The notes beneath the pieces were generated by a model, which saw only the letters and a program-made list of their open reading frames with translations, was not told where the DNA came from and did no database searches. DNA of 64,000 nt, taken from contig JAJEJA010000052.1 in assembly GCA_022828145.1 (NCBI GenBank), positions 1-64,000 on the forward strand, given 5' to 3'. Position numbers and translations under genes: made by a program. This document shows positions 1 through 7,792 of this stretch, in pieces; positions within the stretch are counted from its first letter, which is position 1, and each line of letters opens with the position of its first letter. The DNA comes from Candidatus Poribacteria bacterium (GTDB lineage: Bacteria > Poribacteria > WGA-4E > WGA-3G).

Positions 1-897
1 GTAGAAATGGATAACCGGGTCTTCAAGGTGGTTATTTGCAGAGAAAGCTGTGCGGAGCATTTCAGTTGAAACGTTTTGGAGAAGCGTTGCAATATCATCC
101 AGAATATAGGTGACGTTCTGCTCAAGGTTTGGGGAAGCCACATGATAAAAGAGTTGGACGAGAAATGGGTTTGATCTCGGCAATGCACCGACTGCGGTGT
201 GTCGTGTAAAATTTGTTGCATTCGGCAATGTGCAGCGTGCGGCGAATAACCCATACGTGAGGGTTTGTGCATACATATCCGCGAAATCGTCTGGGGTGAG
301 TGTCGCGAGCAACGTCTCCTTAAACGCGGTGAACATGCCGTAGGTCTCACCCTCTTTGTCGGAGAGGGTGGTTGCAATTTGTGTTTGTAATTCGCGTGTC
401 CGTCTTGCAAGGTATTTTGCAAGTGTCTCTGGAGAGGTGATTTGGACATGTCCAGCGTTGAGAAACAGATCCAATAAATTTTCTAAATTATCGGTATCAT
501 TCTCGATATGTGCAGATGCGCGTAGGTGTCCATCCCGCCACAGCTGAAAGTCAACATAATTAGTCAGGATAAAGTTATCAAGGTTTTCCTTAAAACGTTC
601 ATTTTGTTCTCTGGCATGTCCAGTCAGGTTGTTCAAGTCTATGCCATATTTTTCCGCTTCAATATAGCCGATGGGTAACAAGCCTTCTTTAACAATGAAA
701 TCTGGTCGTCCGATCTGGTTGATGTTTCTCGGTTCCAGTATGAGTATTATTTCGGTTTGGTCAAAATATTCGGCGGCGATATTTTGAAGAAATGTTCGGA
801 GGTCTGGCAGCAAAGAAAGTTCGGGGGTTGCGTCTGGGTTGGATCGGGTTTGATTTATGCTTTCTATATATTGTTTGCAGTGTCTTTGAAAAGTCAT
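1..897 (-). CDS. Type ISP/IIG restriction-modification enzyme, N-terminal part (runs off the window)
   Basis: An uninterrupted minus-strand frame of 299 codons begins at an ATG at 897 and is still open at base 1. The protein begins MTFQRHCKQYIESI. An early block with ILEPRNINQIGRPDF has the acidic and PDF residues expected of an N-terminal nuclease-like fold. The last visible residues, EDPVIHFY, match the stretch that in ISP-type enzymes lies just before the methyltransferase domain. In that family one polypeptide carries nuclease, translocase or methyltransferase, and target-recognition parts. Only the N-terminus is visible, so the methyltransferase motifs cannot be checked. A Uma2 nuclease gene lies 38 bases upstream on the same strand. 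Confidence 0.6.
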   Translation of the reverse strand, partial: MTFQRHCKQYIESINQTRSNPDATPELSLLPDLRTFLQNIAAEYFDQTEIILILEPRNINQIGRPDFIVKEGLLPIGYIEAEKYGIDLNNLTGHAREQNERFKENLDNFILTNYVDFQLWRDGHLRASAHIENDTDNLENLLDLFLNAGHVQITSPETLAKYLARRTRELQTQIATTLSDKEGETYGMFTAFKETLLATLTPDDFADMYAQTLTYGLFAARCTLPNATNFTRHTAVGALPRSNPFLVQLFYHVASPNLEQNVTYILDDIATLLQNVSTEMLRTAFSANNHLEDPVIHFY

Positions 898-935
898 ATT
901 CTATTTGACCTTTCTTTGGAACTTGGAAAACACGT

Positions 936-1742
936 TCAATCAGAACTTGGTTCATCTTGCAATTTAGCAAGTTCTGCACGAAGTTGCTCCAATTCAGATT
1001 CCGCTTCCTGTCTACGTTTTGTTTCTGCAGCTGCCTTCGCTTCCGCTTCCACACGGAGTTCTTTTTCTTCCAAATAAAGTTGTTCTGCCTCCACAGAAGT
1101 CGTAATCGGTGTACCATCAGGAAGATACGGACGCAATAACCTTACATGCGTTGTGTGATCGTCTTCCCACCGAAACAACAGATTCAATGCTGCGCTCAAC
1201 AAACTACCTTCTGCATCCGGCACTATATCAACGATATTCCCTGATGAACTCCGCCGCCACCCGCGAAACTCTGCAGGTTTATCCATCTCAGGTTGATGGA
1301 TAAAGTATTCTTGAACACCAATATCATTCAGATATATCTCAACTTTTCTATCTCGATCATAAGGTGCAGTTGATTCAGAGAGAAACTCAAAAACAGCAAC
1401 AGGAGCAGCTCCCTCTGACCAGGTATAGAAACTGCGCCGTAATGGATACTTTTCAACACCAAGTACAACAAAAATATCAGGCGCGACACATTTACTGATG
1501 TCTCCTTCCCTATAATAGAGAAAACAATCAACAGCAATGTGAACCAGCTCATTGATCGCGAAGTAGCGTTTGAGTTGGTCTGCAAAGGTAACAATCTGCT
1601 CACCGTGAAATTCGGTTGCTGCCATCGGTTCGTCATCCTCGTAGGGATACCCCTCAATGTAAATAGTCGGTTTACCAATCGCCTTTGGAAAAACAGGCAT
1701 ATACTTTTTCTGTTTGAATGCAAACTCTTTTAAGGTATCCAT
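936..1742 (-). CDS. Uma2 family endonuclease-like protein with coiled-coil tail
   Basis: The 268-residue protein has the Uma2 (PD-(D/E)XK-like) core. APDIFVV gives the metal-binding Asp, VFEFLSEST the following Glu, and a Lys-containing helix leads into a GVQEYFIHQPE strand. The last 60 residues are charged and Ala/Glu/Arg-rich (EAEAKAAAETKRRQEAE), as in a coiled coil, which is common for this family in such bacteria. The ATG has GGAG 7 bases upstream. The true role of Uma2 proteins is unclear; they are abundant in genomes rich in repeats. A second family member with the same layout lies at 61342. The restriction-modification gene downstream may be co-transcribed. Confidence 0.8.
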   Translation of the reverse strand: MDTLKEFAFKQKKYMPVFPKAIGKPTIYIEGYPYEDDEPMAATEFHGEQIVTFADQLKRYFAINELVHIAVDCFLYYREGDISKCVAPDIFVVLGVEKYPLRRSFYTWSEGAAPVAVFEFLSESTAPYDRDRKVEIYLNDIGVQEYFIHQPEMDKPAEFRGWRRSSSGNIVDIVPDAEGSLLSAALNLLFRWEDDHTTHVRLLRPYLPDGTPITTSVEAEQLYLEEKELRVEAEAKAAAETKRRQEAESELEQLRAELAKLQDEPSSD

Positions 1743-1787
1743 GATAGTCTCCTATAACGTTAGTCTGATTAATCACAAGAAACATGA

Positions 1788-2618
1788 TCACCCATCACCC
1801 TTCACAGCACGATTCGGCAAACTAAAACCGATGCCACGCTTGGATGACTCAATAAAATCACAAAGATAATCAACGTCTGCATTACCTTGTATCTCTTCTC
1901 TGACTTGCAACACAGCATGCCTTAAGGGAATTCCAGAACGGAACAGAATACGATAGGCTTTCTTCAGGAGGGAAAAAGTTTCAGGGGATAATCTTGACAA
2001 TGGATTAATGCGAGATGTACGTATGCCGATACGATTCAGATCCCTAACCCGCGCTGGATGACCCGCGGAAAGCATGAACGGCGGAATGTCTTGTGCAATC
2101 TTTGAACAACCACCCGCCATCGCCATCTTACCAACACGCACAAATTGGTGTAACGCAGCATAAGCACCAAGCCTTACGTCATCCTCAATTATTACATGAC
2201 CAGCAAGTGTCGCAAAATTTGCCATAATTATTCTACTGCCAAGGACACAATCATGAGCAATATTCACCCAATTCATCAAAAGGTTGTTATTACCTATGAT
2301 TGTTTCCCCATCGTCAAAAGTTGAGCGGGAGATTGAGACATACTCACGTAATATATTTCCGTTTCCAATACGGACAAAACTCCGTCCACCGGTATATTTT
2401 AGGTCTTTCGAAGGGTTGCCAATTGAAGCACCGAAAAAGATCTGACAATCTTCACCTATTATTGTCCACTTATCAATCTGAACATGCGGACCGATAACAG
2501 TATTCGCACCAATCTGAACGTGATCCTCAACAAGTGAATAGGGACCGATACTGACATCTTCTGCGATGTCGGCTTTAGGTGAAATTATTGCGGTTGGATG
2601 AATATTTGTCTCTGACAC
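1788..2618 (-). CDS. lpxA: UDP-N-acetylglucosamine acyltransferase
   Basis: This enzyme catalyses the first step of lipid A synthesis, moving a hydroxyacyl chain from ACP to UDP-GlcNAc in the cytosol. The N-terminal two thirds is a left-handed beta-helix of hexapeptide repeats (IGPYSLV, IGANTVI, IGPHVQI). The block NNNLLMNWVNIAHDC holds the catalytic His at residue 122, and AGH (141) and LHQF (157) match further conserved His positions. The C-terminal helical domain follows from about 200 (LSRLSPETFSLLKKAYRI). At 276 residues it is slightly longer than E. coli LpxA (262). It starts at GTG with GAGG upstream. It lies downstream of lpxC/fabZ, as in Bacteroidota, but a 214-base repeat element separates the two. 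Confidence 0.93.
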   Translation of the reverse strand: MSETNIHPTAIISPKADIAEDVSIGPYSLVEDHVQIGANTVIGPHVQIDKWTIIGEDCQIFFGASIGNPSKDLKYTGGRSFVRIGNGNILREYVSISRSTFDDGETIIGNNNLLMNWVNIAHDCVLGSRIIMANFATLAGHVIIEDDVRLGAYAALHQFVRVGKMAMAGGCSKIAQDIPPFMLSAGHPARVRDLNRIGIRTSRINPLSRLSPETFSLLKKAYRILFRSGIPLRHAVLQVREEIQGNADVDYLCDFIESSKRGIGFSLPNRAVKGDG

Positions 2619-2668
2619 AGGTGTTGCCTCAACTTTCTGATGGTATCAATAAAATTAATAACTTTATA

Positions 2669-2882
2669 TATAGTGAATTCTACAATTTACTTTACATCTG
2701 AGTTGTAGGAGGCCAACTATATAAAACTGGCCGATTCCCGGCTATTAGGGGTTGCGTCGCGATTCGGAGATCGCTCCTACAGAATTTGTCCATCCAGATG
2801 GAACAGTATACACATATCAAAGTCGCGATTCGGAGATCGCTCCTACAGAATATATGTAAACTTATTTACATAACTTACTATA
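2669..2882. repeat. MITE-like element family 1, longer copy
   Basis: The ends are imperfect inverted repeats of about 40 bases. One end reads TATAGTGAATTCTACAAT and the other, on the opposite strand, TATAGTAAGTTATGTAAA. The element is flanked by TA. The inside contains two copies of a 29-base hairpin repeat, at 2756-2784 and 2822-2850, so the region between them looks like an internal duplication. A shorter copy lies inverted at 9436-9583 and is nearly identical over its whole length. No coding sequence is present. It fills the gap between lpxC/fabZ and lpxA. Confidence 0.75.
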
Positions 2883-2908
2883 TAATGACATTATTGTGAT
2901 GACTCGGT

Positions 2909-4210
2909 TTATGTATCGGCGAGGGCAATAGACAATTCAGCCTCTGTCGCAAGAGCATCATCTACATAAGCCTCACCTTTAATTCGTGCTAAATTCCGTC
3001 TTCTTTGTATAATCTCTATCTCTAATCGGAGTTGGTCTCCCGGAATAACTGTCCTGCGAAACGTCGCTTTGCTAATAGAACGGAAATACCCAAGTTGTTC
3101 ATCCTCACCGATTTCTTGTAATAACAACCATGCCCCTAATTGCGCAAGTGCCTCAACTTGCAGCACACCCGGCATCACAGGTTGAGCAGGAAAATGTCCT
3201 TCAAAGATCGGTTCGTTGTATGTCAGGTTCTTAATGCCAACCGCTCGTTCACCATTCTGATAATCAATAACTCTATCAATCAAGCACATCGGATGACGAT
3301 GGGGAAGAACCCGATAAATATCCTTCGCCTCAACAGGATCCTTCGTCTCAACACCTCCTACCCCACGGAAATCAAGAAATCCATTCTCTGCCAGGGCACG
3401 AACAAACTGAGCGTGGAATGTATGTCCACTCCGCATTGATATGACCCTTGCTTTCGGCAAGTAACCAGAAAGATAAAGATCACCGATGAGATCAAGCGTC
3501 TTGTGCCGCACAAACTCATCCTTAAATCGCAATTCAGAACTCGTCTCCCCACCATCCTTAACAACCAGAACATTCTCATAACTTGCCCCCTTACCTATCC
3601 CAAGAGACTGAAGTAATTCTATTTCAGATTCAAAACAGAAACTACGAGCGGGTGCAATCTCACGCATATAGATTTCTTCTGATATGTCCCAAGTGGCGAA
3701 TTGGGGTGATGTTTGCGGGTGATCATAGGCGAATGTAACTTCAAAAGTATCGGAAGGCAGGAAAACAAGCTGCTTGTTATCATCTGAAACAGCAAAGGGT
3801 TCTGTCACTTGAACATATCTGCGCGGAACTTCTTGCTCCGAAAAACCGACTTTCTGAATCTCAGTGACATAAGGGAGAGCACTCCCATCAAGACTCGGAG
3901 GTTCCTGGGCATTTATCTCTATCCTGGCATTGTCGATCCTAAGTCCTGCAAATGCTGATAACAGATGTTCAATACTGCTAATTGTCGTCCCGCCAGACTG
4001 TAAACTTGTACATCGTGGCAATATCTCTGCACAGTTATCCGGACAAACTTTAACCTCCGGACTTCCGGGTTCATCAACCCGTTCAAAGACGATACCTGTA
4101 TCAGCAGGAGCAGGCTTTATCGTCATCTCAACCGCTTCTCCAAGCATCAACCCTATACCAGTCATCTTAATATCAGACTTCAGTGTTCGTTGAAATTCGT
4201 CATTTCCCAT
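2909..4210 (-). CDS. lpxC/fabZ: Bifunctional UDP-3-O-acyl-GlcNAc deacetylase / 3-hydroxyacyl-ACP dehydratase
   Basis: Two enzymes are fused in 433 residues. Residues 1-285 are LpxC, the zinc deacetylase of lipid A synthesis: SSIEHLLSAF gives zinc ligand His82, RHKTLDLIGDL gives His236 and Asp240, and SGHTFHAQ gives the catalytic His near 263-266. Residues 295-433 are FabZ: LPHRHPMCLIDRV, then EGHFPAQPVMPGVL with catalytic His339, and QVEALAQ with Glu353. The same fusion is known from Bacteroidota and some other phyla. It couples fatty acid elongation to lipid A. The gene sits between mltG and lpxA on the minus strand. The weak GGAG lies 12 bases before ATG. Confidence 0.93.
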   Translation of the reverse strand: MGNDEFQRTLKSDIKMTGIGLMLGEAVEMTIKPAPADTGIVFERVDEPGSPEVKVCPDNCAEILPRCTSLQSGGTTISSIEHLLSAFAGLRIDNARIEINAQEPPSLDGSALPYVTEIQKVGFSEQEVPRRYVQVTEPFAVSDDNKQLVFLPSDTFEVTFAYDHPQTSPQFATWDISEEIYMREIAPARSFCFESEIELLQSLGIGKGASYENVLVVKDGGETSSELRFKDEFVRHKTLDLIGDLYLSGYLPKARVISMRSGHTFHAQFVRALAENGFLDFRGVGGVETKDPVEAKDIYRVLPHRHPMCLIDRVIDYQNGERAVGIKNLTYNEPIFEGHFPAQPVMPGVLQVEALAQLGAWLLLQEIGEDEQLGYFRSISKATFRRTVIPGDQLRLEIEIIQRRRNLARIKGEAYVDDALATEAELSIALADT

Positions 4211-4278
4211 ATAGTGGTTTGACTCCGTTTACGTATATATGTTTATTTTGTCAATTTTACATCCCATAAGCCATGCTC

Positions 4279-5331
4279 CTATCTCGTATGCGTCAAGGCT
4301 CTCTTACGTTTAATTACACGTCTCATTCTATTATGTTCAACAAGCGTCTTAGAAAAATGGTGTTTCCCTTCTTCTGTCGCAACAAAATAATAGAATTCAG
4401 TCTCTTCCGGTCTTAAGGCACCTAAAATAGAAGCCATTCCCGGATTACCAATCGGCCCAGGTGGTAACCCTCTATTGAGATATGTATTATAAGGTGACAC
4501 ATAAGCTAAGTCTGCTTTTGTCAGTAACCTTTTCGGATCTCCCAATGCATAGAGAACTGTCGGGTCTGCTTGCAGTCGCCAGTTATCCTTAAGTCTATTA
4601 TGGAACACACCTGATATAATCGGTATCTCTTCTTTTGATGCTGCTTCCCTTTCAATAATTGATGCCAAAGTAATTATCTCATGCCGCGTAAGACCTAATG
4701 TTTCTGCTTCTTTAGCTAATGTCTCGTCCCATCGCTTCTCAGATTCTGACAACATCATCCGGACCACTGTTTTTGCAGTACTCCCCTCAGCAAACTTGTA
4801 AGTACTTGGAAAAAGATAACCTTCTACTGAAACCCCTTCGGGGATATATTTCTGCAATAACTCCGGTGATTGCATAGCCTCAATAAATGATTTTGCGGTG
4901 CCTAATTCAGATGCTTCCCATAGTTCAGAGATCGCTTTAGCAGTTTTACCTTCTGGTACCGTGAAAGTCTGATACGTAATTTGTCCCTTCTTAATTTCAT
5001 CAAGTATCTGGTTTAGAGACATATCACGACTGAGTTGATAATTACCTGCGCGAAGTTTAGTGCCGATACCACGGTACCGAACGATAAGTCTAAAAATCAG
5101 AGAACTCCGGATTAAATTATTGGTAGCAAGATGGTTTGCTATTGTTGTTGTATTACTCCCAGGAGCAATCGTAATAGCTACCAACTCCTCAGAAGATGTG
5201 GTTGGAGACATATAGTACCCAAATACCAGAACCGTACTCAAGCATAAAACACCAATACATCCAAACACGTATAAACAGTACCTTCTAAATCGTGTTCGTG
5301 TCAAAACGTTTGCTATATCACGAACATACAT
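4279..5331 (-). CDS. mltG: Endolytic murein transglycosylase MltG
   Basis: This is an inner-membrane enzyme that cuts nascent glycan strands and terminates peptidoglycan elongation. The start is taken at the ATG at 5331 because GGGAGG lies 6 bases upstream; an in-frame start 48 bases earlier has no such site. A basic N-terminus is followed by one membrane segment (YCLYVFGCIGVLCLSTVLVF), then the YceG-like domain. Recognised motifs are GYLFPSTY, LASIIEREA with the catalytic Glu, PTVLYALG and SPYNTYLNRGLPPGPIGNPG. The length of about 350 residues is normal. It is followed by lpxC/fabZ and preceded by ruvX on the same strand, a cell-envelope and DNA-repair grouping that is probably one transcript. 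Confidence 0.93.
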   Translation of the reverse strand: MYVRDIANVLTRTRFRRYCLYVFGCIGVLCLSTVLVFGYYMSPTTSSEELVAITIAPGSNTTTIANHLATNNLIRSSLIFRLIVRYRGIGTKLRAGNYQLSRDMSLNQILDEIKKGQITYQTFTVPEGKTAKAISELWEASELGTAKSFIEAMQSPELLQKYIPEGVSVEGYLFPSTYKFAEGSTAKTVVRMMLSESEKRWDETLAKEAETLGLTRHEIITLASIIEREAASKEEIPIISGVFHNRLKDNWRLQADPTVLYALGDPKRLLTKADLAYVSPYNTYLNRGLPPGPIGNPGMASILGALRPEETEFYYFVATEEGKHHFSKTLVEHNRMRRVIKRKRALTHTR

Positions 5332-5409
5332 GGGATGCCTCCCAAAAAACGCTGCTTGAGCAACCACTATGAACCACAATAAAACTTATTTACGTTTATC
5401 CTTTCGTCA

Positions 5410-5832
5410 TTAGCTACTATCAGATTCACTATTTAAATACTCATTCAATATTATCACTGCTGCAACCTGGTCTATTATCTTCTTTCTATCTTTAGGGTCA
5501 ACTTCTGACTGTTCCAATATGCTTTCTGCTTCTGCTGTCGTAAATTTTTCATCTCGAAATTCAACTGGTATATCAAGTGCTTTAGCTAATCTATTTCCAA
5601 ACTTTTGTACCTGTTCTGCTTGAGTTCCGATTGATCCGTCAAGTGAAAGCGGCAAACCAACAATGATGCGTTCAACATTATGTATTGATACGAGATCTCC
5701 TATCGCTGTAATGTCACGTTGTCTATTCGTACGGGTTAGTGTACACAGCGGATGGGCTCCACTTCCAAGCACATCGCTGACTGCTACACCGATCCTAACA
5801 TCACCCACATCCAATCCAAGTAAGACAGACAT
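5410..5832 (-). CDS. ruvX: Putative pre-16S rRNA nuclease / Holliday junction resolvase-like YqgF
   Basis: The 140-residue protein has the RNase H-like YqgF fold. LLGLDVGDVRIGVAVSD carries the first catalytic Asp, RIIVGLPLSLDGSIGTQAEQ is the family signature, and FRDEKFTTAEAE and IDQVAAVIILNEYL carry the remaining acidic residues. The family acts in 16S rRNA 5' maturation and has been proposed as a junction resolvase. It starts at ATG with AGGAG upstream and heads the minus-strand group ruvX-mltG-lpxC/fabZ-lpxA. Pairing with mltG is common in bacteria. Confidence 0.92.
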   Translation of the reverse strand: MSVLLGLDVGDVRIGVAVSDVLGSGAHPLCTLTRTNRQRDITAIGDLVSIHNVERIIVGLPLSLDGSIGTQAEQVQKFGNRLAKALDIPVEFRDEKFTTAEAESILEQSEVDPKDRKKIIDQVAAVIILNEYLNSESDSS

Positions 5833-6276
5833 AGTTACTCCTATTTAGTGATACCCCAATCTTATGCTTTCAAACTCACACACCTTAGAATCTTACATGA
5901 AAAATGCAATATCGCCAAGACAAATATCCTATGACATGAAACATTACAGTTGATAAATTATACATGTTCTGATATAATTTTTCCACAAAAAAGTAGTCTG
6001 AACCGATAAGATGTTTTCCTATCTTTTTAATGACAAACTGTCTCAAAGTTAATGTAGGATATATATAAAATTAACTATGTTTAATTCCAAAAAGGGTTAA
6101 AATAACGTGAGTTTGATAAATGTAGAGCAAACTTTCCAGTTTGCGAAGATGTGCCACAAACTGAAAGTTTGTGCTACAATGCACGCCTCTCGGATACGAA
6201 ATGGTGTGAGTGAACGCAACCGAAATGACTAATCAAACTCACATTAAAATATAAAAAAACTTGTGAGGTATTGGAA
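5833..6276. other. AT-rich divergent intergenic region
   Basis: This gap lies between the divergent ruvX and pspA-like genes and must hold promoters for both. It is strongly AT-rich, with several short A/T runs. I see no open frame or RNA gene. Its right third is a family 2 MITE-like element. No promoter can be assigned with confidence. Confidence 0.5.
6103..6246. repeat. MITE-like element family 2, copy A
   Basis: The terminal inverted repeat TAACGTGAGTTTGATAA at the left is mirrored by AATCAAACTCACATTA at the right. The inside holds two hairpins of the GTTTGTGCTAC type and a block with CGGATACGAAA. The same inner sequence is found at 55395-55530, while copies at 19097, 27315 and 34086 share only the ends. 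It is flanked by TA, as expected of IS630/Tc1-type target choice. It lies just upstream of the pspA-like gene and could carry part of its leader. Confidence 0.75.
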
Positions 6277-6948
6277 ATGAAAAAACTAAAGCACCTATCT
6301 GAGCAGATAAAAGAGAATATAGACAAACGCATCGAATCAGAGACTCAAAAAGAGTCAACACTTGAAATGACGATTCTTGATATGAAAAATCGGATTAACA
6401 TCGCAAAAGGCATAATCGGTAATGCAATAGCAGAAATAAAAAAAATGAAACATGCATATAATGATGCTATAAAAACTCAGGAGAATTGGCAAAAAATTGT
6501 AGACTCAGCTATCACTAATGCCGATAGCAAAAAAGCAGACGAAGCCAGACAGAAACTCCACCAACACAAGGAACGCGTGAATGAACTGGAAAAACAGATA
6601 CGCCTCCAGGAAAAGGTTGTGTCTGAACTTAAATCAGTACTAATCTCATATCATCTTCAATTCAAAGCAGCATCTGAACGAGCGGAATCATTGACACAAC
6701 AACAGTATCAAGCCAGATTACAGGCAGAATTCTATCAACTATTTGCAGAATCTGATAATTCAGATGACTCTCACGCATTTAAACAGGCAGAAATGCGCTT
6801 GAAAAACACCGAAGCTGAAGCTAAACTGTGGAAAGAACGAAATCATAACACAACTGAAAAAGCAGAAACAAATGAAAAAGATTTCAACGTGGACGAAGCA
6901 CTCGCAGCACTAAAAAACGAAATCCTTGGTAGTAACAAAAATGATTGA
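6277..6948 (+). CDS. PspA/IM30-like coiled-coil protein
   Basis: About 223 residues, almost entirely helical and highly charged, with long heptad-like stretches and a short C-terminal segment NVDEALAALKNEI typical of the PspA/IM30 family. Members bind the inner membrane and protect it under stress. The ATG is chosen because GAGGT lies 7 bases upstream; a TTG two codons earlier is too close to that site. The stop overlaps the start of the following ABC ATPase by 8 bases, so the two are translationally coupled. The link with an exporter suggests a membrane-stress or membrane-remodelling module. The PspA assignment rests on overall composition and the C-terminus. Confidence 0.65.
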   Translation: MKKLKHLSEQIKENIDKRIESETQKESTLEMTILDMKNRINIAKGIIGNAIAEIKKMKHAYNDAIKTQENWQKIVDSAITNADSKKADEARQKLHQHKERVNELEKQIRLQEKVVSELKSVLISYHLQFKAASERAESLTQQQYQARLQAEFYQLFAESDNSDDSHAFKQAEMRLKNTEAEAKLWKERNHNTTEKAETNEKDFNVDEALAALKNEILGSNKND

Positions 6949-7699
6949 AACCTCTAATCTGACAAAATACTTTGGAAAACTTTGTGCTGTAGATTCACTC
7001 GTCTTAAGTGTAAAAGCAGGTGAAATATTCGGGTTTTTGGGACCAAACGGAGCAGGAAAAACGACTACAATCAATATGTTAACAGGACTGTTAAGTCCAA
7101 CTTCAGGTTCAGCTAAACTTGGCGGATTTGATATAAAAACACAGAGCTTAGAAGCAAAAGCAATACTCGGACTAATGCCTGATACACCACAACTCTATGA
7201 AGCACTGACCGGAAGACAATTCGTTAGGATGATAGCAGACCTGTATGAAGTTCCACCGCAACAAACAGAAGACGAGATGAATATACTTCTAAAACAACTT
7301 GAACTCGTTGATGCTGCCGATGATCAGATTAAAGGCTATTCCTACGGCATGCAAAAGAAAATACTACTTATTTCATTACTTATCCATCATCCCAAGATAC
7401 TCTTCCTCGACGAACCCACCAGCGGATTAGACCCGCGGAGCGCAAGAACCGTACGAGAAATATTGCGTCAACGTTGCGATGAAGGTTGCACAGTTTTTAT
7501 GACAACACATATTCTTGAAATTGCAGAACGCATCTGTGACAGAGTCGGCATAATTAGCAAAGGTAAGCTCATCGCAGTCGGCACACTATCTGAATTACAA
7601 CAGAAGAAACGAGAGCAAACGACACTGATCCATGATGAATCTCCCGAACACACACAATCGTTAGAAGACATTTTTCTTGATCTAACAGCAGATTTGTAA
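6941..7699 (+). CDS. ABC transporter ATP-binding protein (exporter type)
   Basis: A 252-residue ATPase beginning MIETSNLTKYFGKL. Walker A is GPNGAGKTT, the signature is a variant YSYGMQKK, and Walker B with D-loop is ILFLDEPTSGLD, followed by the H-loop MTTHILE. This is the CcmA/NatA-like class that works with ABC-2 type permeases. The ATG at 6941 overlaps the pspA-like stop. The large permease at 7793 is the obvious partner. The substrate cannot be told from sequence. Confidence 0.9.
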   Translation: MIETSNLTKYFGKLCAVDSLVLSVKAGEIFGFLGPNGAGKTTTINMLTGLLSPTSGSAKLGGFDIKTQSLEAKAILGLMPDTPQLYEALTGRQFVRMIADLYEVPPQQTEDEMNILLKQLELVDAADDQIKGYSYGMQKKILLISLLIHHPKILFLDEPTSGLDPRSARTVREILRQRCDEGCTVFMTTHILEIAERICDRVGIISKGKLIAVGTLSELQQKKREQTTLIHDESPEHTQSLEDIFLDLTADL

Positions 7700-7734
7700 C
7701 GCCATTTCTAAATAATGATGTCTCTCTTTTAATG

Positions 7735-7777
7735 CAGAATACCAAACGCGTATTCTGCCACAAACTTTTAGTTTGTG
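7735..7777. repeat. Two adjacent hairpins between ATPase and permease
   Basis: The first hairpin pairs CAGAATAC with GTATTCTG around a 7-base loop (7735-7757). The second pairs CACAAACT with AGTTTGTG around TTT (7759-7777). The second is the same palindromic core seen inside family 2 MITE-like elements. They separate two genes that should be co-expressed and may stabilise or attenuate the transcript. Confidence 0.6.
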
Positions 7778-7792
7778 CCGAATAAACACCGT

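Noticed and set aside
757-1139. Plus-strand frames across the start of the window
   Set aside because: They lie opposite the restriction-enzyme and Uma2 frames, which have recognisable motifs.
5833-6102. A small RNA or tRNA gene in the AT-rich gap
   Set aside because: No cloverleaf, rRNA-like or strong stem structure could be found by reading; no tRNA was seen anywhere in the window.
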